Shown: one piece after another, positions 1 to 6,882 of the stretch
How positions within the stretch are numbered: the stretch's first letter is position 1
Layout: each line of letters begins with the position of its first letter
NCBI GenBank assembly: GCA_025964075.1
Contig: JAOPZQ010000316.1
Span: forward strand, 1-10,046
Direction: 5' to 3'
Length of the DNA stretch: 10,046 bases
Source of the DNA: Solirubrobacterales bacterium
GTDB taxonomy: Bacteria; Actinomycetota; Thermoleophilia; Solirubrobacterales; Solirubrobacteraceae
Program-made: the position numbers and the translations under genes
Notes under the pieces: model-generated
Database searches by the model: none
What the model saw: only the letters and a program-made list of their open reading frames with translations
Told to the model about the DNA's origin: nothing

Positions 1-1465
1 TCGGGAGCTCTCCACGCAGCTCGAACGAGCGTGGCAGCTTGTACCTGGCGAGCCGCGCGGCGGCGAACTCCGCGAGCTCGGCGACGTCGAGCTCGGTGCC
101 CGGCTTCGCGGCGACCACCGCCAGCACCTCCTCGCCGCGGACCTCGTCGGGAACGCCGATCACGGCGCACTCGAACACGCCGCCGTGCTCGTAGATGACT
201 TCCTCGATCTCGCGCGGGTAGATGTTCTCCCCGCCGCGGATGATCATGTCCTTGGAGCGGTCGACGATGTACAGGTAGCCGTCCTCGTCGGCGTAGCCGA
301 CGTCGCCCGTGTAGAGCCAACCGTCGCGGATCGACTCCGCCGTCGCCTTGGGGTTGTTGAAGTAGCCGCGCATCACGTTCGGGCCCTTGATCGCGATCTC
401 GCCGTACTCGCCGGGGGGAAGCACGTTCCCATCGGGCGCGACGATGCGGATCTCCTGGCCGCGGACGGGCAGCCCGATCGACCCGGCCTTGCGCTCGGCG
501 TAGAACGGGTTGACCGAGGAGATGCACGTCGTCTCGGTCAGGCCGTAGCCCTCGAGGATGCGGATGTCGAAGCGGGTCTGGAACGCCTCGAGGAGGTCGA
601 CGGACAGCGGCGCGGCGCCGCAGATGACATAGCGCAGCGAGGTCGCGCCGCTCGGTGCGCCCTCAGCGTTCAACACCGCGGCGAGGATCGTCGGCACCGC
701 CGAGACGCTCACCGGCCGGAGCTCGTCCACGGTCTGCCAGAAGGTCGACGCCGAGAAGCGCTCCCACATGACGACCTCGCTGCCGATCATCATCGGGATC
801 ACGCACGTGACGACCTGGGCGTTCGCGTGGAACAGCGGCAGCAGCATCCCGACGCGCTCGCCGGGGCCGAGCGGCAGGAGCTCGGCGCCCATCGCCGCGT
901 TCACGAGCTCGTTGCGGTGCGTGAGCATCGCCCCCTTCGGCTTGCCGGTCGTGCCCGACGTGTAGAGGATCGCCGCGAGGTCGTCGAGCTCCCGCTCGGC
1001 CGCGGGCGGGCCGCCTCCTCGGCCGGCGAGCTCGTCGAGCCGGGCATCCCCGCCCTCGTCGATCGAGATCACGGCGCGCAGGCTCACGAGCGCGTCCCGC
1101 TCGGGCGCGATCACGCCCGCCCCGCGCGCGTCGGTGACGAGCGCGACCGCCTCGGAGTGGCCGAGCACGTACCCCGCCTCGGGCCCCGTGTAGGCGGGAT
1201 TGACGGGCCCGAGCACGGCGCCGGCCTTGAGGATCGCCCACCACGCCTCGAGGAACTCGATGCAGTTGGGCAGGAACACGGAGACGACGTCGCCCGGCTT
1301 CACGCCGAGCTCCGCCATCCCGCCGGCGAGCTCGTCGGTGCGCGCGTCGAACTCCCCGTACGTCAGCGCCCGGTCCCGGAAGCGGACGAACGGGCGGTCG
1401 GGATCGCGGCGCGCCTGCCCACGCAGCAGGTCGGGTAGGGAACGGAGGTCGGACGCGACGTTCAT
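1..1465 (-). CDS. AMP-forming acyl-CoA ligase (FadD-like), 3' end cut by window edge
   Basis: Adenylate-forming enzyme that would activate a carboxylic acid, probably a fatty acid or lipid side chain, to its CoA thioester via an acyl-AMP. The reading frame is open from the ATG at 1465 to the left edge, giving 488 complete codons. Class motifs appear in order: the P-loop YTSGTTGKPKG at residues 168-178, YGLTE at 307-311, YTGD at 385-388, and the hinge DRSKD at 402-406 followed by IRGGENIYPREIE. The visible end (ARLARYKLPRSFEL) lies just before where the family has its catalytic lysine (A10, PRTATGK-like), so perhaps 20-30 residues are missing. The start overlaps the stop of the upstream SDR gene as ATGA (1462-1465), and no good Shine-Dalgarno is visible, so translation is probably coupled. 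Family assignment is firm. Chain length and substrate are unknown; a CaiC-like or other acid-CoA ligase is also possible. Confidence 0.95.
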   Translation of the reverse strand, partial: MNVASDLRSLPDLLRGQARRDPDRPFVRFRDRALTYGEFDARTDELAGGMAELGVKPGDVVSVFLPNCIEFLEAWWAILKAGAVLGPVNPAYTGPEAGYVLGHSEAVALVTDARGAGVIAPERDALVSLRAVISIDEGGDARLDELAGRGGGPPAAERELDDLAAILYTSGTTGKPKGAMLTHRNELVNAAMGAELLPLGPGERVGMLLPLFHANAQVVTCVIPMMIGSEVVMWERFSASTFWQTVDELRPVSVSAVPTILAAVLNAEGAPSGATSLRYVICGAAPLSVDLLEAFQTRFDIRILEGYGLTETTCISSVNPFYAERKAGSIGLPVRGQEIRIVAPDGNVLPPGEYGEIAIKGPNVMRGYFNNPKATAESIRDGWLYTGDVGYADEDGYLYIVDRSKDMIIRGGENIYPREIEEVIYEHGGVFECAVIGVPDEVRGEEVLAVVAAKPGTELDVAELAEFAAARLARYKLPRSFELRGELP

Positions 1466-2223
1466 GGCAGGGAGGCGGTGGCGCCGCCGTCGACGACGTA
1501 GGCGGTGCCGGAGCAGAACCCCGAGCGCTCCGAGGCGAGGAACACCGCGAGCCCCGCGATCTCCTCCGGGATCCCGAGCCGCCCCTGGAGCTGGCCGATC
1601 GCCTGCTCCATGTCCATGCCGAGCGCGCTCTCGAGCTCCGCCTTGCGATCCATCACCATGTCGGTCGCGATCCAGCCCGGGCAGATCGCGTTGACGCGAA
1701 CGCCGGCGGCACGCAGCTCGAGCGCCGCGGTCTTCGTCAGCGACACGACGCCGGCCTTGGCGGCGCCGTAGTGGCCCGTCGCGGGGGAGCCGCCGAACGC
1801 CTTGATCGAGGCGATGTTGATGATCGACCCGCCGCCGTTCTGCGACATCGTGAGGCCGGCGTGCTTCGTGCACAGGAACACGCCGTCGAGGTCGACGCTC
1901 AGCACCTCGCGCCACTCCGCCAGCGGCATCTGAACGAGCGGCTTGACCGTGGCGACGCCGGCGCTCGCCACCATCACGTCGAGGGGGCCGTGCTCCGCGA
2001 CCGCGTCGGCCACGAGCTTCGCCACCTGGTCCTCGTCGCGCACGTCGCAGACGACGCCCTGCGCGCCGTCCAGCCGGGAGGCCGCCGCGCGGACGCCCTC
2101 GGCGTCGATGTCGGCCAGCACGACCTGCGCGCCGGCCTCGCTCAACCGCTTGGCGATCGCGAAGCCGATGCCCTTCGCGGCGCCGGTGACGATCGCGACC
2201 TTGTTCTCCAGGATCTCGGTCAT
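1462..2223 (-). CDS. SDR family NAD(P)-dependent oxidoreductase
   Basis: A 253-residue classical short-chain dehydrogenase/reductase, a typical length, likely cytosolic and acting on an alcohol/ketone pair. Visible signatures are the cofactor motif TGAAKGIG (13-20), Asp38 at the end of the second strand (suggesting NAD(H) over NADP(H)), CDV at 59-61, and a catalytic Ser139, Tyr152, Lys156 triad (YGAAK). A PG motif and a C-terminal VVDGG follow. Two departures from consensus: the usual NNAG is ASAG (86-89), and the position normally held by the catalytic Asn (NLxGVF) is Asp111 (DLDGVF). The ATG at 2223 overlaps the upstream SDR stop as ATGA, and its own stop overlaps the acyl-CoA ligase start, so it sits inside a translationally coupled series. 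Substrate is unknown. Location in an mce-linked operon makes a hydroxyacyl-CoA or hydroxysteroid dehydrogenase plausible, by inference only. Confidence 0.95.
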   Translation of the reverse strand: MTEILENKVAIVTGAAKGIGFAIAKRLSEAGAQVVLADIDAEGVRAAASRLDGAQGVVCDVRDEDQVAKLVADAVAEHGPLDVMVASAGVATVKPLVQMPLAEWREVLSVDLDGVFLCTKHAGLTMSQNGGGSIINIASIKAFGGSPATGHYGAAKAGVVSLTKTAALELRAAGVRVNAICPGWIATDMVMDRKAELESALGMDMEQAIGQLQGRLGIPEEIAGLAVFLASERSGFCSGTAYVVDGGATASLP

Positions 2224-2975
2224 TGCTTGCTCGCGCTCAGTGCGTTGTCCATGGTGTAGTAGGAGCCGGTCACGAACGAGGCGTCGTCGGAGGCCAGGAA
2301 CGCCGCGATCTCCGCGACCTCCTCCGGCGTCCCGAGGCGACCCTGCGCGACCGCGGCGAGGTCGCCGAAGTCGACGCCCGTGGCGGCCTCGAACGGCGCG
2401 ACGAGCCGGTCGACCATCTCCGTCTGGATGAACGACGGGCAGATCGCGTTGACGCGGATGCCCGCCTCGCGCAACTCGATCGCGGCGGTCTGGGAGAGCC
2501 GGATCACGGCCGCCTTCGACGCCGAGTAGGCGCCGAGCAGCGGCACGCCGGCCTGTCCCGCCACCGATGACATGTTGATGATGCAGCCCTGGGTCTGCGC
2601 GAGCGCGGGAACGGCGTACTTGATCCCGTAGAAGACCCCGTTGACGTTGACCGCCATCAGCTGGGCGAACTCCTCGTCGGTCGTCTCGGGCAGCGGCTTG
2701 GCGATCTCGATTCCGGCGTTGTTGATCATCACGTCGAGGCCGCCGAACGCCGCGACGGCGTCGGCGATCGCCGCCTGCACGTCCTCGGGCTTCGTCACGT
2801 CGCAGCGCAGCGAGATCGCGTCGTGGCCGACCTCCGCGGCGGCCTGCTCGACCGCGGCGCCGTCGATGTCGGCGAGCGCCACGCGCGCCCCGCGCTCCGC
2901 GAACAGCTTCGCGATCGCGAGGCCGAGGCCGCGCCCCGCCCCGGTGATCAGCGTTCGCTTTCCGTCGAGTTCCAT
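2220..2975 (-). CDS. SDR family NAD(P)-dependent oxidoreductase (second, tandem)
   Basis: A 251-residue classical SDR with a complete set of catalytic residues. It has TGAGRGLG at 11-18, Asp36 (favouring NAD(H)), CDV at 58-60, NNAG at 85-88, Asn110, Ser137, Tyr150 and Lys154 (YSASK). The C-terminus is unusual: where most classical SDRs end in a VDGG-type motif it reads YYTMDNALSASKQ. The start ATG at 2975 is preceded by a strong Shine-Dalgarno (GGGAGGAG, 2981-2988), and the gap to the upstream oxidoreductase stop is only 16 bases. Its stop overlaps the next SDR start. It resembles the neighbouring SDR throughout (for example GRLGTPEE here against GRLGIPEE there), so the two may be an old tandem duplication that has diverged. 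They could catalyse different steps on one substrate, but the exact reaction cannot be named from sequence. Confidence 0.96.
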   Translation of the reverse strand: MELDGKRTLITGAGRGLGLAIAKLFAERGARVALADIDGAAVEQAAAEVGHDAISLRCDVTKPEDVQAAIADAVAAFGGLDVMINNAGIEIAKPLPETTDEEFAQLMAVNVNGVFYGIKYAVPALAQTQGCIINMSSVAGQAGVPLLGAYSASKAAVIRLSQTAAIELREAGIRVNAICPSFIQTEMVDRLVAPFEAATGVDFGDLAAVAQGRLGTPEEVAEIAAFLASDDASFVTGSYYTMDNALSASKQ

Positions 2976-2980
2976 GACTG

Positions 2981-2988
2981 CTCCTCCC
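2981..2988 (-). promoter_or_regulatory. Strong ribosome binding site of the first SDR gene
   Basis: GGGAGGAG on the minus strand, 5 bases before the ATG at 2975 and within the 16-base gap after the upstream stop. It is the strongest Shine-Dalgarno sequence I see in the window. Confidence 0.75.
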
Positions 2989-2991
2989 GGC

Positions 2992-4200
2992 TCAGTGGGC
3001 GACGAGCGTGCCGGCCCCGACGCGGCCGTTGACGCTACCGATCGTCGCCGCGGACGGCTGCAGGGGAACCGGGCTCACATCGCCGGAGAGGAGCGGAGCC
3101 GCAGCCAGCCCATGGGCCTGCAGCTCACCGAGCAGCTCGCGGTGCCCGAACGCCTGGCACGCCGAGGCGAACCCGACGCGGCGCGGCGCGCCGTTCGTCA
3201 GATGGTAGGCGCTGTAGGCCTGGAGCAGGCCGGTCTGCTTGTAGTTGCAGGCGCCGCGCAGCACGCAGTGCACGTGGCCGAGCGGGCCGCTCGCGTGCAC
3301 GGAGTCGAGCGAGATGTTGACCCGGTGGCTCTCGCGCGGCGGCATCTCGCTGCGCACGGCGCGCGCCTGCTCGGAGAGGACGGTGAACTTCTCCTCGTCG
3401 GAGAGGTCCTTCACCTGCTCGAGCGCGGCGGCGACGATCTGGGGCACGCCCTGCATCAGCGCGCGGTCGAACAGGCCGCCCAGCACCCTCACGTTCGCGA
3501 CGCGGGGGTCCCGCTTGAACCACACCGGGTGCGAGGTGCCGCCCCACGGCAGCGCGAGACCGATCTCGTGCTGGCCGGGAACGGCCAGCTCGTAGATCGT
3601 CCCGTCGGCGGGCCACTCGACGTACTCGTTCTGCTCCAGGTAGTAGGCCCTCGACAGCGCCGCGTTGACCATGATCGTCTGGGTCGAGGCGACCGTCGGC
3701 GCGCCCTTCCAGAACACGGCCACGTCGAGCGTGTGGAGCCCCGGCGTCTCCAGGCAGATGTTCGCGGCGATCTCGCCGGTCGTGTACATCTGCGCGACGC
3801 CCGGCGCCAGGAGCAGGCCGCGCTCGGCCATGCGCTCGCCGTAGGTCTCGTCGCAGGCGATCACCCAGTCCTGCTCGCCCGTCGTGTCCAGGTAGTGGCA
3901 GCCGGCGGCGATGCACGCCTCGACGACCTCCGGGCCGTACTTGGAGAACGGCCCGACGATGTTGCACACCACCTTCGCGCCGCTGAACAGCTCGGTCAGC
4001 GCCTCGACCGAGTGCTCGACGCCGGCGACGTCGTACTGCGCAGTCTCGATCCCCGGGACGTGGTCCATCGCGTCCTGGATCCGGGCGACGTTGCGCCCGG
4101 CGGCGACGAACGGCATGCTGAACTCACGCAGGTACTCGGCGACGAGCCGGCCGGTGTAGCCGCTGGCGCCGTAGACGATGACCGGCCTCGTGGTGCTCAC
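2992..4200 (-). CDS. Saccharopine dehydrogenase-like NAD(P)-binding oxidoreductase
   Basis: A 402-residue protein with an N-terminal Rossmann fold: GASGYTG at 11-17 directly after a hydrophobic strand, AAGRN at 33-37, NIVGPFSKYGP at 80-90, and HYLDTTGE at 102-109. These are hallmarks of the saccharopine dehydrogenase-like family. That family includes mycobacterial trans-acting enoyl reductases of the Rv2953/Rv2449c type, as well as many uncharacterised lipid-associated oxidoreductases. True lysine-pathway saccharopine dehydrogenase is unlikely given the lipid-transport and acyl-CoA context. I do not recognise the C-terminal half as a named domain. The start is a GTG at 4200, chosen because the Rossmann strand begins at residue 6 and a good Shine-Dalgarno (GAGGAG, 4209-4214) lies 8 bases upstream. 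It follows the mce genes after a 115-base gap and precedes the SDR pair by 16 bases. A reductase acting on an unsaturated lipid or terpenoid intermediate is an inference. Confidence 0.88.
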   Translation of the reverse strand: MSTTRPVIVYGASGYTGRLVAEYLREFSMPFVAAGRNVARIQDAMDHVPGIETAQYDVAGVEHSVEALTELFSGAKVVCNIVGPFSKYGPEVVEACIAAGCHYLDTTGEQDWVIACDETYGERMAERGLLLAPGVAQMYTTGEIAANICLETPGLHTLDVAVFWKGAPTVASTQTIMVNAALSRAYYLEQNEYVEWPADGTIYELAVPGQHEIGLALPWGGTSHPVWFKRDPRVANVRVLGGLFDRALMQGVPQIVAAALEQVKDLSDEEKFTVLSEQARAVRSEMPPRESHRVNISLDSVHASGPLGHVHCVLRGACNYKQTGLLQAYSAYHLTNGAPRRVGFASACQAFGHRELLGELQAHGLAAAPLLSGDVSPVPLQPSAATIGSVNGRVGAGTLVAH

Positions 4201-4208
4201 GGTTCTCT

Positions 4209-4214
4209 CTCCTC
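4209..4214 (-). promoter_or_regulatory. Ribosome binding site supporting a GTG start
   Basis: GAGGAG on the minus strand, 8 bases before the GTG at 4200. It decides the start of the saccharopine-dehydrogenase-like gene and shows that this gene can initiate translation independently after the 115-base gap. Confidence 0.75.
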
Positions 4215-4216
4215 AA

Positions 4217-4233
4217 CTCGCGTGTCGTGCGAG
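4217..4233 (-). other. Small hairpin upstream of the Shine-Dalgarno of the saccharopine-dehydrogenase-like gene
   Basis: A perfect 5-base-pair inverted repeat (CTCGC / GCGAG) with a 7-base loop sits two bases before the GAGGAG ribosome binding site of the gene starting at 4200. The short stem could be chance in GC-rich DNA. If formed in the transcript it would leave the ribosome site free. Confidence 0.22.
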
Positions 4234-4264
4234 ACGGTAGGGAAGGCTCCAGCCCGTGGCGATG

Positions 4265-4315
4265 GGGTCTTCCAGGGATGGCGGCGGCAGGCGCTGTCGG
4301 AAGCCACCAAGACCC
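4265..4315 (-). other. Possible RNA stem-loop directly after the last mce stop codon
   Basis: On the minus strand an arm GGGTCTT (4315-4309) pairs with AAGACCC (4271-4265). It continues inward with GGTGGC (4308-4303) against GCCATC (4282-4277), which pairs with one G-U wobble. This gives about 13 base pairs with a 5-base bulge (4276-4272) and a 20-base loop. The structure begins at the first base after the TGA stop of the F-position mce gene. No run of U follows, so it is not a standard intrinsic terminator. It could be a partial attenuator or a transcript-stabilising or processing element between the transport and enzyme genes. I found it by eye without an energy calculation. The rest of the 4201-4315 gap shows no convincing promoter. 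Confidence 0.4.
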
Positions 4316-5647
4316 TCATGGCGAGTATGGCGCGTCGGCGGTGACCTGTGGATAGGAGCCCGTGCGCGGCGTCCCGGCCCCCGCGCCCCCCGGCGCCGGG
4401 TAGGCGTTCGTGCCGCGCGTGTCGAAGGAGCCCTCGAGCCGGCGGAGGAGCGCCTGCTGGCTCGGGGTGAGCACGCCGGCGGCGTTGGACGCGCTGATCG
4501 GAAGGACGATGCGGGCAACGTGCCCGATGGCGTCGAACGGCTGGAAGCTCGCCGCGTCCTGCGAGAAGAACGAGCCGATCTCCCGCGTGTAGGGAGCGAG
4601 GTAGGTGACCATCGGCCTGACCTCGCGCAGGAAGCCCTCGAGCGGCGGCACGAACTGCTGGAGCGTGCTGGCGAACGGCCGCAGGTGCTTCAGCGTCGGC
4701 GTCATCGCGGTGGCGAATGTGGCCAGGCGGTTGACCACGACCTGCCCCTCGCGCGCGGCGGGCCGCATCACCTGGACGGCGGGCACGAGGTCCTGGGTGG
4801 CGAGCCGCAGGTTCCGGACGACCGGCGTCGCGCTCGTCGCGAACCGCTCCAGCCGCGCGGCGGTCTGCTGCGCCTGGCTGAGGAACGGCGGCAGCTGGTC
4901 GAGCACGGAGCGGAGCTGGGTGTCGCGGGCGGCCACCGCCGTCGCGGCCACCTTCACCTGGCGCGTGAACGTCTGGATCCCGGCGCTGCGCTGGCCGAGC
5001 GCGCGCGTGACGGTCCCGAACGTGTCGACCAAGCCGGCGAACTGCGACCGGTCGTGGGCCAGGACCTGAGCCGCGGGGCTGCCCTGGCTCGGCAGCGCGG
5101 ACATCGCCTCGAGCGTCCGGTTCAGGTTCTGGCCGCCGCCGTCGAGGCCCCGGCCGAGGCCGGACAGGGCGCGCTTGACGTCGGCCCGGCGAGCCCGGTC
5201 GAAGATCGAGAAGATCTGGTCGATCTGGGTCGCGTCCTGGGCGTTGCCGAGCCCGAGCGTGCCGCCGCTCGGCAGCGCTCCGGCCACCGGCGTGCCGGGA
5301 TCGATCTCCACGTAGTTCTCTCCCGCGACGCTCTTGGCGCGGATGTACACCCTCGCGTCCCGGTAGACCGGCGCGTGGGAGTCGAGCTCGATCCCGAGCA
5401 GCGTGTTGATCTCGTCGGGTCCGTTGCCGGCGATCTTCGTGACCTTGCCGACGTTGACTCCCGCTTCGCGCACGTCGGCCTTGGGGGCGAGCGACACCGC
5501 GGAGGGGATGACCGCGTGGAGCGAGTAGTGCGATCCCGTCGGGATCAGGTTCGTGCCCGCAAGCGAGAAGTAGTGCACGGCGAACGCGAAGCACGTGCCC
5601 AGGAAGGCGAGCAGCCCGACAGCGCGGATGCGTTGCTGGCGCGTCAC
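4316..5647 (-). CDS. Mce family protein (MlaD domain), last of the mce series, F position
   Basis: Predicted substrate-binding/tunnel subunit of an Mce lipid importer, 443 residues, anchored in the membrane and facing the cell envelope. A hydrophobic segment spans about residues 10-30. An MCE/MlaD domain follows at about 41-118, with the signature VREAGVNVGKV (59-69) and the closing strand NYVEIDPG (111-118). The remainder is a long helical region of the Mce C-terminal type, including LGRGLDGGGQNL (164-175), and ends in a Gly/Pro/Ala-rich tail with NAYPAPG. The start is a GTG at 5647, overlapping the upstream stop as GTGA. The frame stays open to 5800, but that extension is antisense-like Arg/Ala-rich sequence overlapping the upstream gene and lacks a signal. 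Its only cysteine is Cys19 in the membrane segment. The letter F is inferred from position, being last of the mce genes, not from similarity I could measure. Confidence 0.93.
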   Translation of the reverse strand: MTRQQRIRAVGLLAFLGTCFAFAVHYFSLAGTNLIPTGSHYSLHAVIPSAVSLAPKADVREAGVNVGKVTKIAGNGPDEINTLLGIELDSHAPVYRDARVYIRAKSVAGENYVEIDPGTPVAGALPSGGTLGLGNAQDATQIDQIFSIFDRARRADVKRALSGLGRGLDGGGQNLNRTLEAMSALPSQGSPAAQVLAHDRSQFAGLVDTFGTVTRALGQRSAGIQTFTRQVKVAATAVAARDTQLRSVLDQLPPFLSQAQQTAARLERFATSATPVVRNLRLATQDLVPAVQVMRPAAREGQVVVNRLATFATAMTPTLKHLRPFASTLQQFVPPLEGFLREVRPMVTYLAPYTREIGSFFSQDAASFQPFDAIGHVARIVLPISASNAAGVLTPSQQALLRRLEGSFDTRGTNAYPAPGGAGAGTPRTGSYPQVTADAPYSP

Positions 5648-6882
5648 TTCCGCGGCGCGCCCGGTGCGCAGCTCTTTCCGGCGCGCTGGCTCGGCTCCAG
5701 CCCGTCGATGGTCTGCCCGCGCGCCACCACGCCCTGCGTGTCCGAGAACTTCATCAGCGACAGCGTGTTGGCGAAGAACTTCTGCAGCGCGAGCTCGCAC
5801 GGGACGACCTCCGCGGTGACCCGGTCGAGCCGCGGCGCCTGGGGCGCGAGGAGCGAGAAGTCGTTGCGCAGGCCGGCGACGGTCGGCTTCAGCTGGGTCA
5901 CGAGCGACGTGAGCGCGGGGAGCGGCTTATGCAGCGCCGTCAGGGCCGGCAGCGCGCTGACGCTGAAGCTCTTGAGCGCGTTCAGGCCGGCGGGCAGGGC
6001 CGCCGCGCTCCCCTTCAACCGGTCGAACGCCGGGTCGAGCTGGTCGGCGGCGCCCCGCAGCGCGGTGAAGGCGGGCAGCAGCTGGCGCAGCGTCGGCGGG
6101 AACTCGAGAAGCACCCGGGTCAGCGACGCGTTCTGATTGCCGATCGCGGCGAACGTCCGCGCGCCCGCCCCTACGAGCGTTCGCAGCTGCGTGTCGCGGC
6201 TGCCGAGCTCCTCCGTCATCAACCGGAAGTTGTGGACGAGCCGCCGCGTCTGGACCTGACGGGTGGCCATCGCGCCGGTCAGTCGCTTCGCGGCCTGGAG
6301 GAACGGCGCGAGCTCGACGAGCGCGGCCCGGAAGTCCTGTCCGTGATCGCCGAGGCCGCGACCGATCTGGTCGGTCGCCTCCGCCAGGCGCAGGCGGGTG
6401 TCGGCGTCGAAGGCATTGAGGACGCGGCCGATGTCGACGGGCACGACCGTCCGCTCCGCCGGCAGGATGTAGTGGGAGGTGAGCTTGCCGGCGGACGGGG
6501 TGCCGCGGCTCTCGACGTTCAGGTACAGGTCGTCGAGCGGCGTCTTCGGGCGCAGGCGCAGGCGCGCGTTGCGGTACAGCGGCGCGTAGCCGCCCTTGAG
6601 CGTGAGGGTCAGCACCGGGCGGCCGTTCGCGAGGCTCGCGCCGGTGATCTCGCCGACGGGGATGCCGGAGAGGCGCACGACCTGCTTGCCCGGCACGACG
6701 CCCTTCGCGTCGTCGACGGCCACGCGCACGGTGTAGGAGCTGTCCCACGGCATGTTCAGGCGCAGCCCGTTCGCGAGCACCACGACCGCGCCGATCGCGG
6801 CCGCGGCCAGGACCAGCAGCGCGACGAACCCGCCGCGCGAGCGCCGGATCTCGAGCACGATCCTGCCGCGGCCGAGCTTCAT
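5644..6882 (-). CDS. Mce family protein (MlaD domain), E position
   Basis: A 412-residue Mce subunit. It has a basic N-terminus and a transmembrane segment at about residues 18-38. The MCE domain spans about 49-127 with the signature VVRLSGIPVGEI (68-79) and LDDLYLNVESRG (116-127). A long helical C-terminal region follows, containing IGRGLGDHGQDF (173-184) and many leucine-rich amphipathic stretches. In mycobacterial operons the E protein is usually a lipoprotein (LprK type). This one has no lipobox cysteine near the N-terminus, only an uncleaved-looking anchor. Two cysteines, Cys362 and Cys405, both lie near the C-terminus. The ATG at 6882 overlaps the upstream stop as ATGA and has a clear Shine-Dalgarno (GGAGGG, 6888-6893) 5 bases upstream. 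The frame stays open to 7167, but the extra residues lack any Mce character. Role: part of the hydrophobic conduit carrying lipid across the envelope. Confidence 0.93.
   Translation of the reverse strand: MKLGRGRIVLEIRRSRGGFVALLVLAAAAIGAVVVLANGLRLNMPWDSSYTVRVAVDDAKGVVPGKQVVRLSGIPVGEITGASLANGRPVLTLTLKGGYAPLYRNARLRLRPKTPLDDLYLNVESRGTPSAGKLTSHYILPAERTVVPVDIGRVLNAFDADTRLRLAEATDQIGRGLGDHGQDFRAALVELAPFLQAAKRLTGAMATRQVQTRRLVHNFRLMTEELGSRDTQLRTLVGAGARTFAAIGNQNASLTRVLLEFPPTLRQLLPAFTALRGAADQLDPAFDRLKGSAAALPAGLNALKSFSVSALPALTALHKPLPALTSLVTQLKPTVAGLRNDFSLLAPQAPRLDRVTAEVVPCELALQKFFANTLSLMKFSDTQGVVARGQTIDGLEPSQRAGKSCAPGAPRK

Noticed and set aside
185..1438. Long plus-strand open frame opposite the acyl-CoA ligase
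   Set aside because: Arg/Asp/Val/His-rich translation without domain character, antisense to a gene with all adenylation motifs. This is a typical GC-rich shadow frame.
4201..4315. Promoter or sterol-type repressor operator in the intergenic gap
   Set aside because: No convincing -35/-10 pair and no KstR-like palindrome (AAC-nn-GTT core) could be found by eye.
2641..4344. 567-codon plus-strand open frame
   Set aside because: Antisense to the SDR and saccharopine-dehydrogenase-like genes, with no recognisable motif and low-complexity composition. The minus-strand genes have clear catalytic motifs.
4197..5594. 465-codon minus-strand frame overlapping the F-position mce gene
   Set aside because: Out of frame with the MlaD domain and almost entirely Arg/Ala/Gly/Pro. 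It is a frame shadow, not an overlapping gene.
5585..5600. Possible lipobox (FLGTC) in the F-position mce protein
   Set aside because: The residue before Cys19 is Thr instead of Gly/Ala/Ser, and the segment reads as a continuous membrane anchor, so lipidation is not supported.
5648..5800. N-terminal extension of the F-position mce gene to 5800
   Set aside because: The added residues lie inside the upstream mce gene, are Arg/Ala-rich, and would place the membrane anchor far from the N-terminus. The GTG at 5647 with a GTGA overlap fits the pattern of the other junctions.
4256..6136. 626-codon plus-strand open frame opposite two mce genes
   Set aside because: Shadow of GC-rich codon structure. 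Its translation is Arg/Glu/Ala-rich and matches no family I know.
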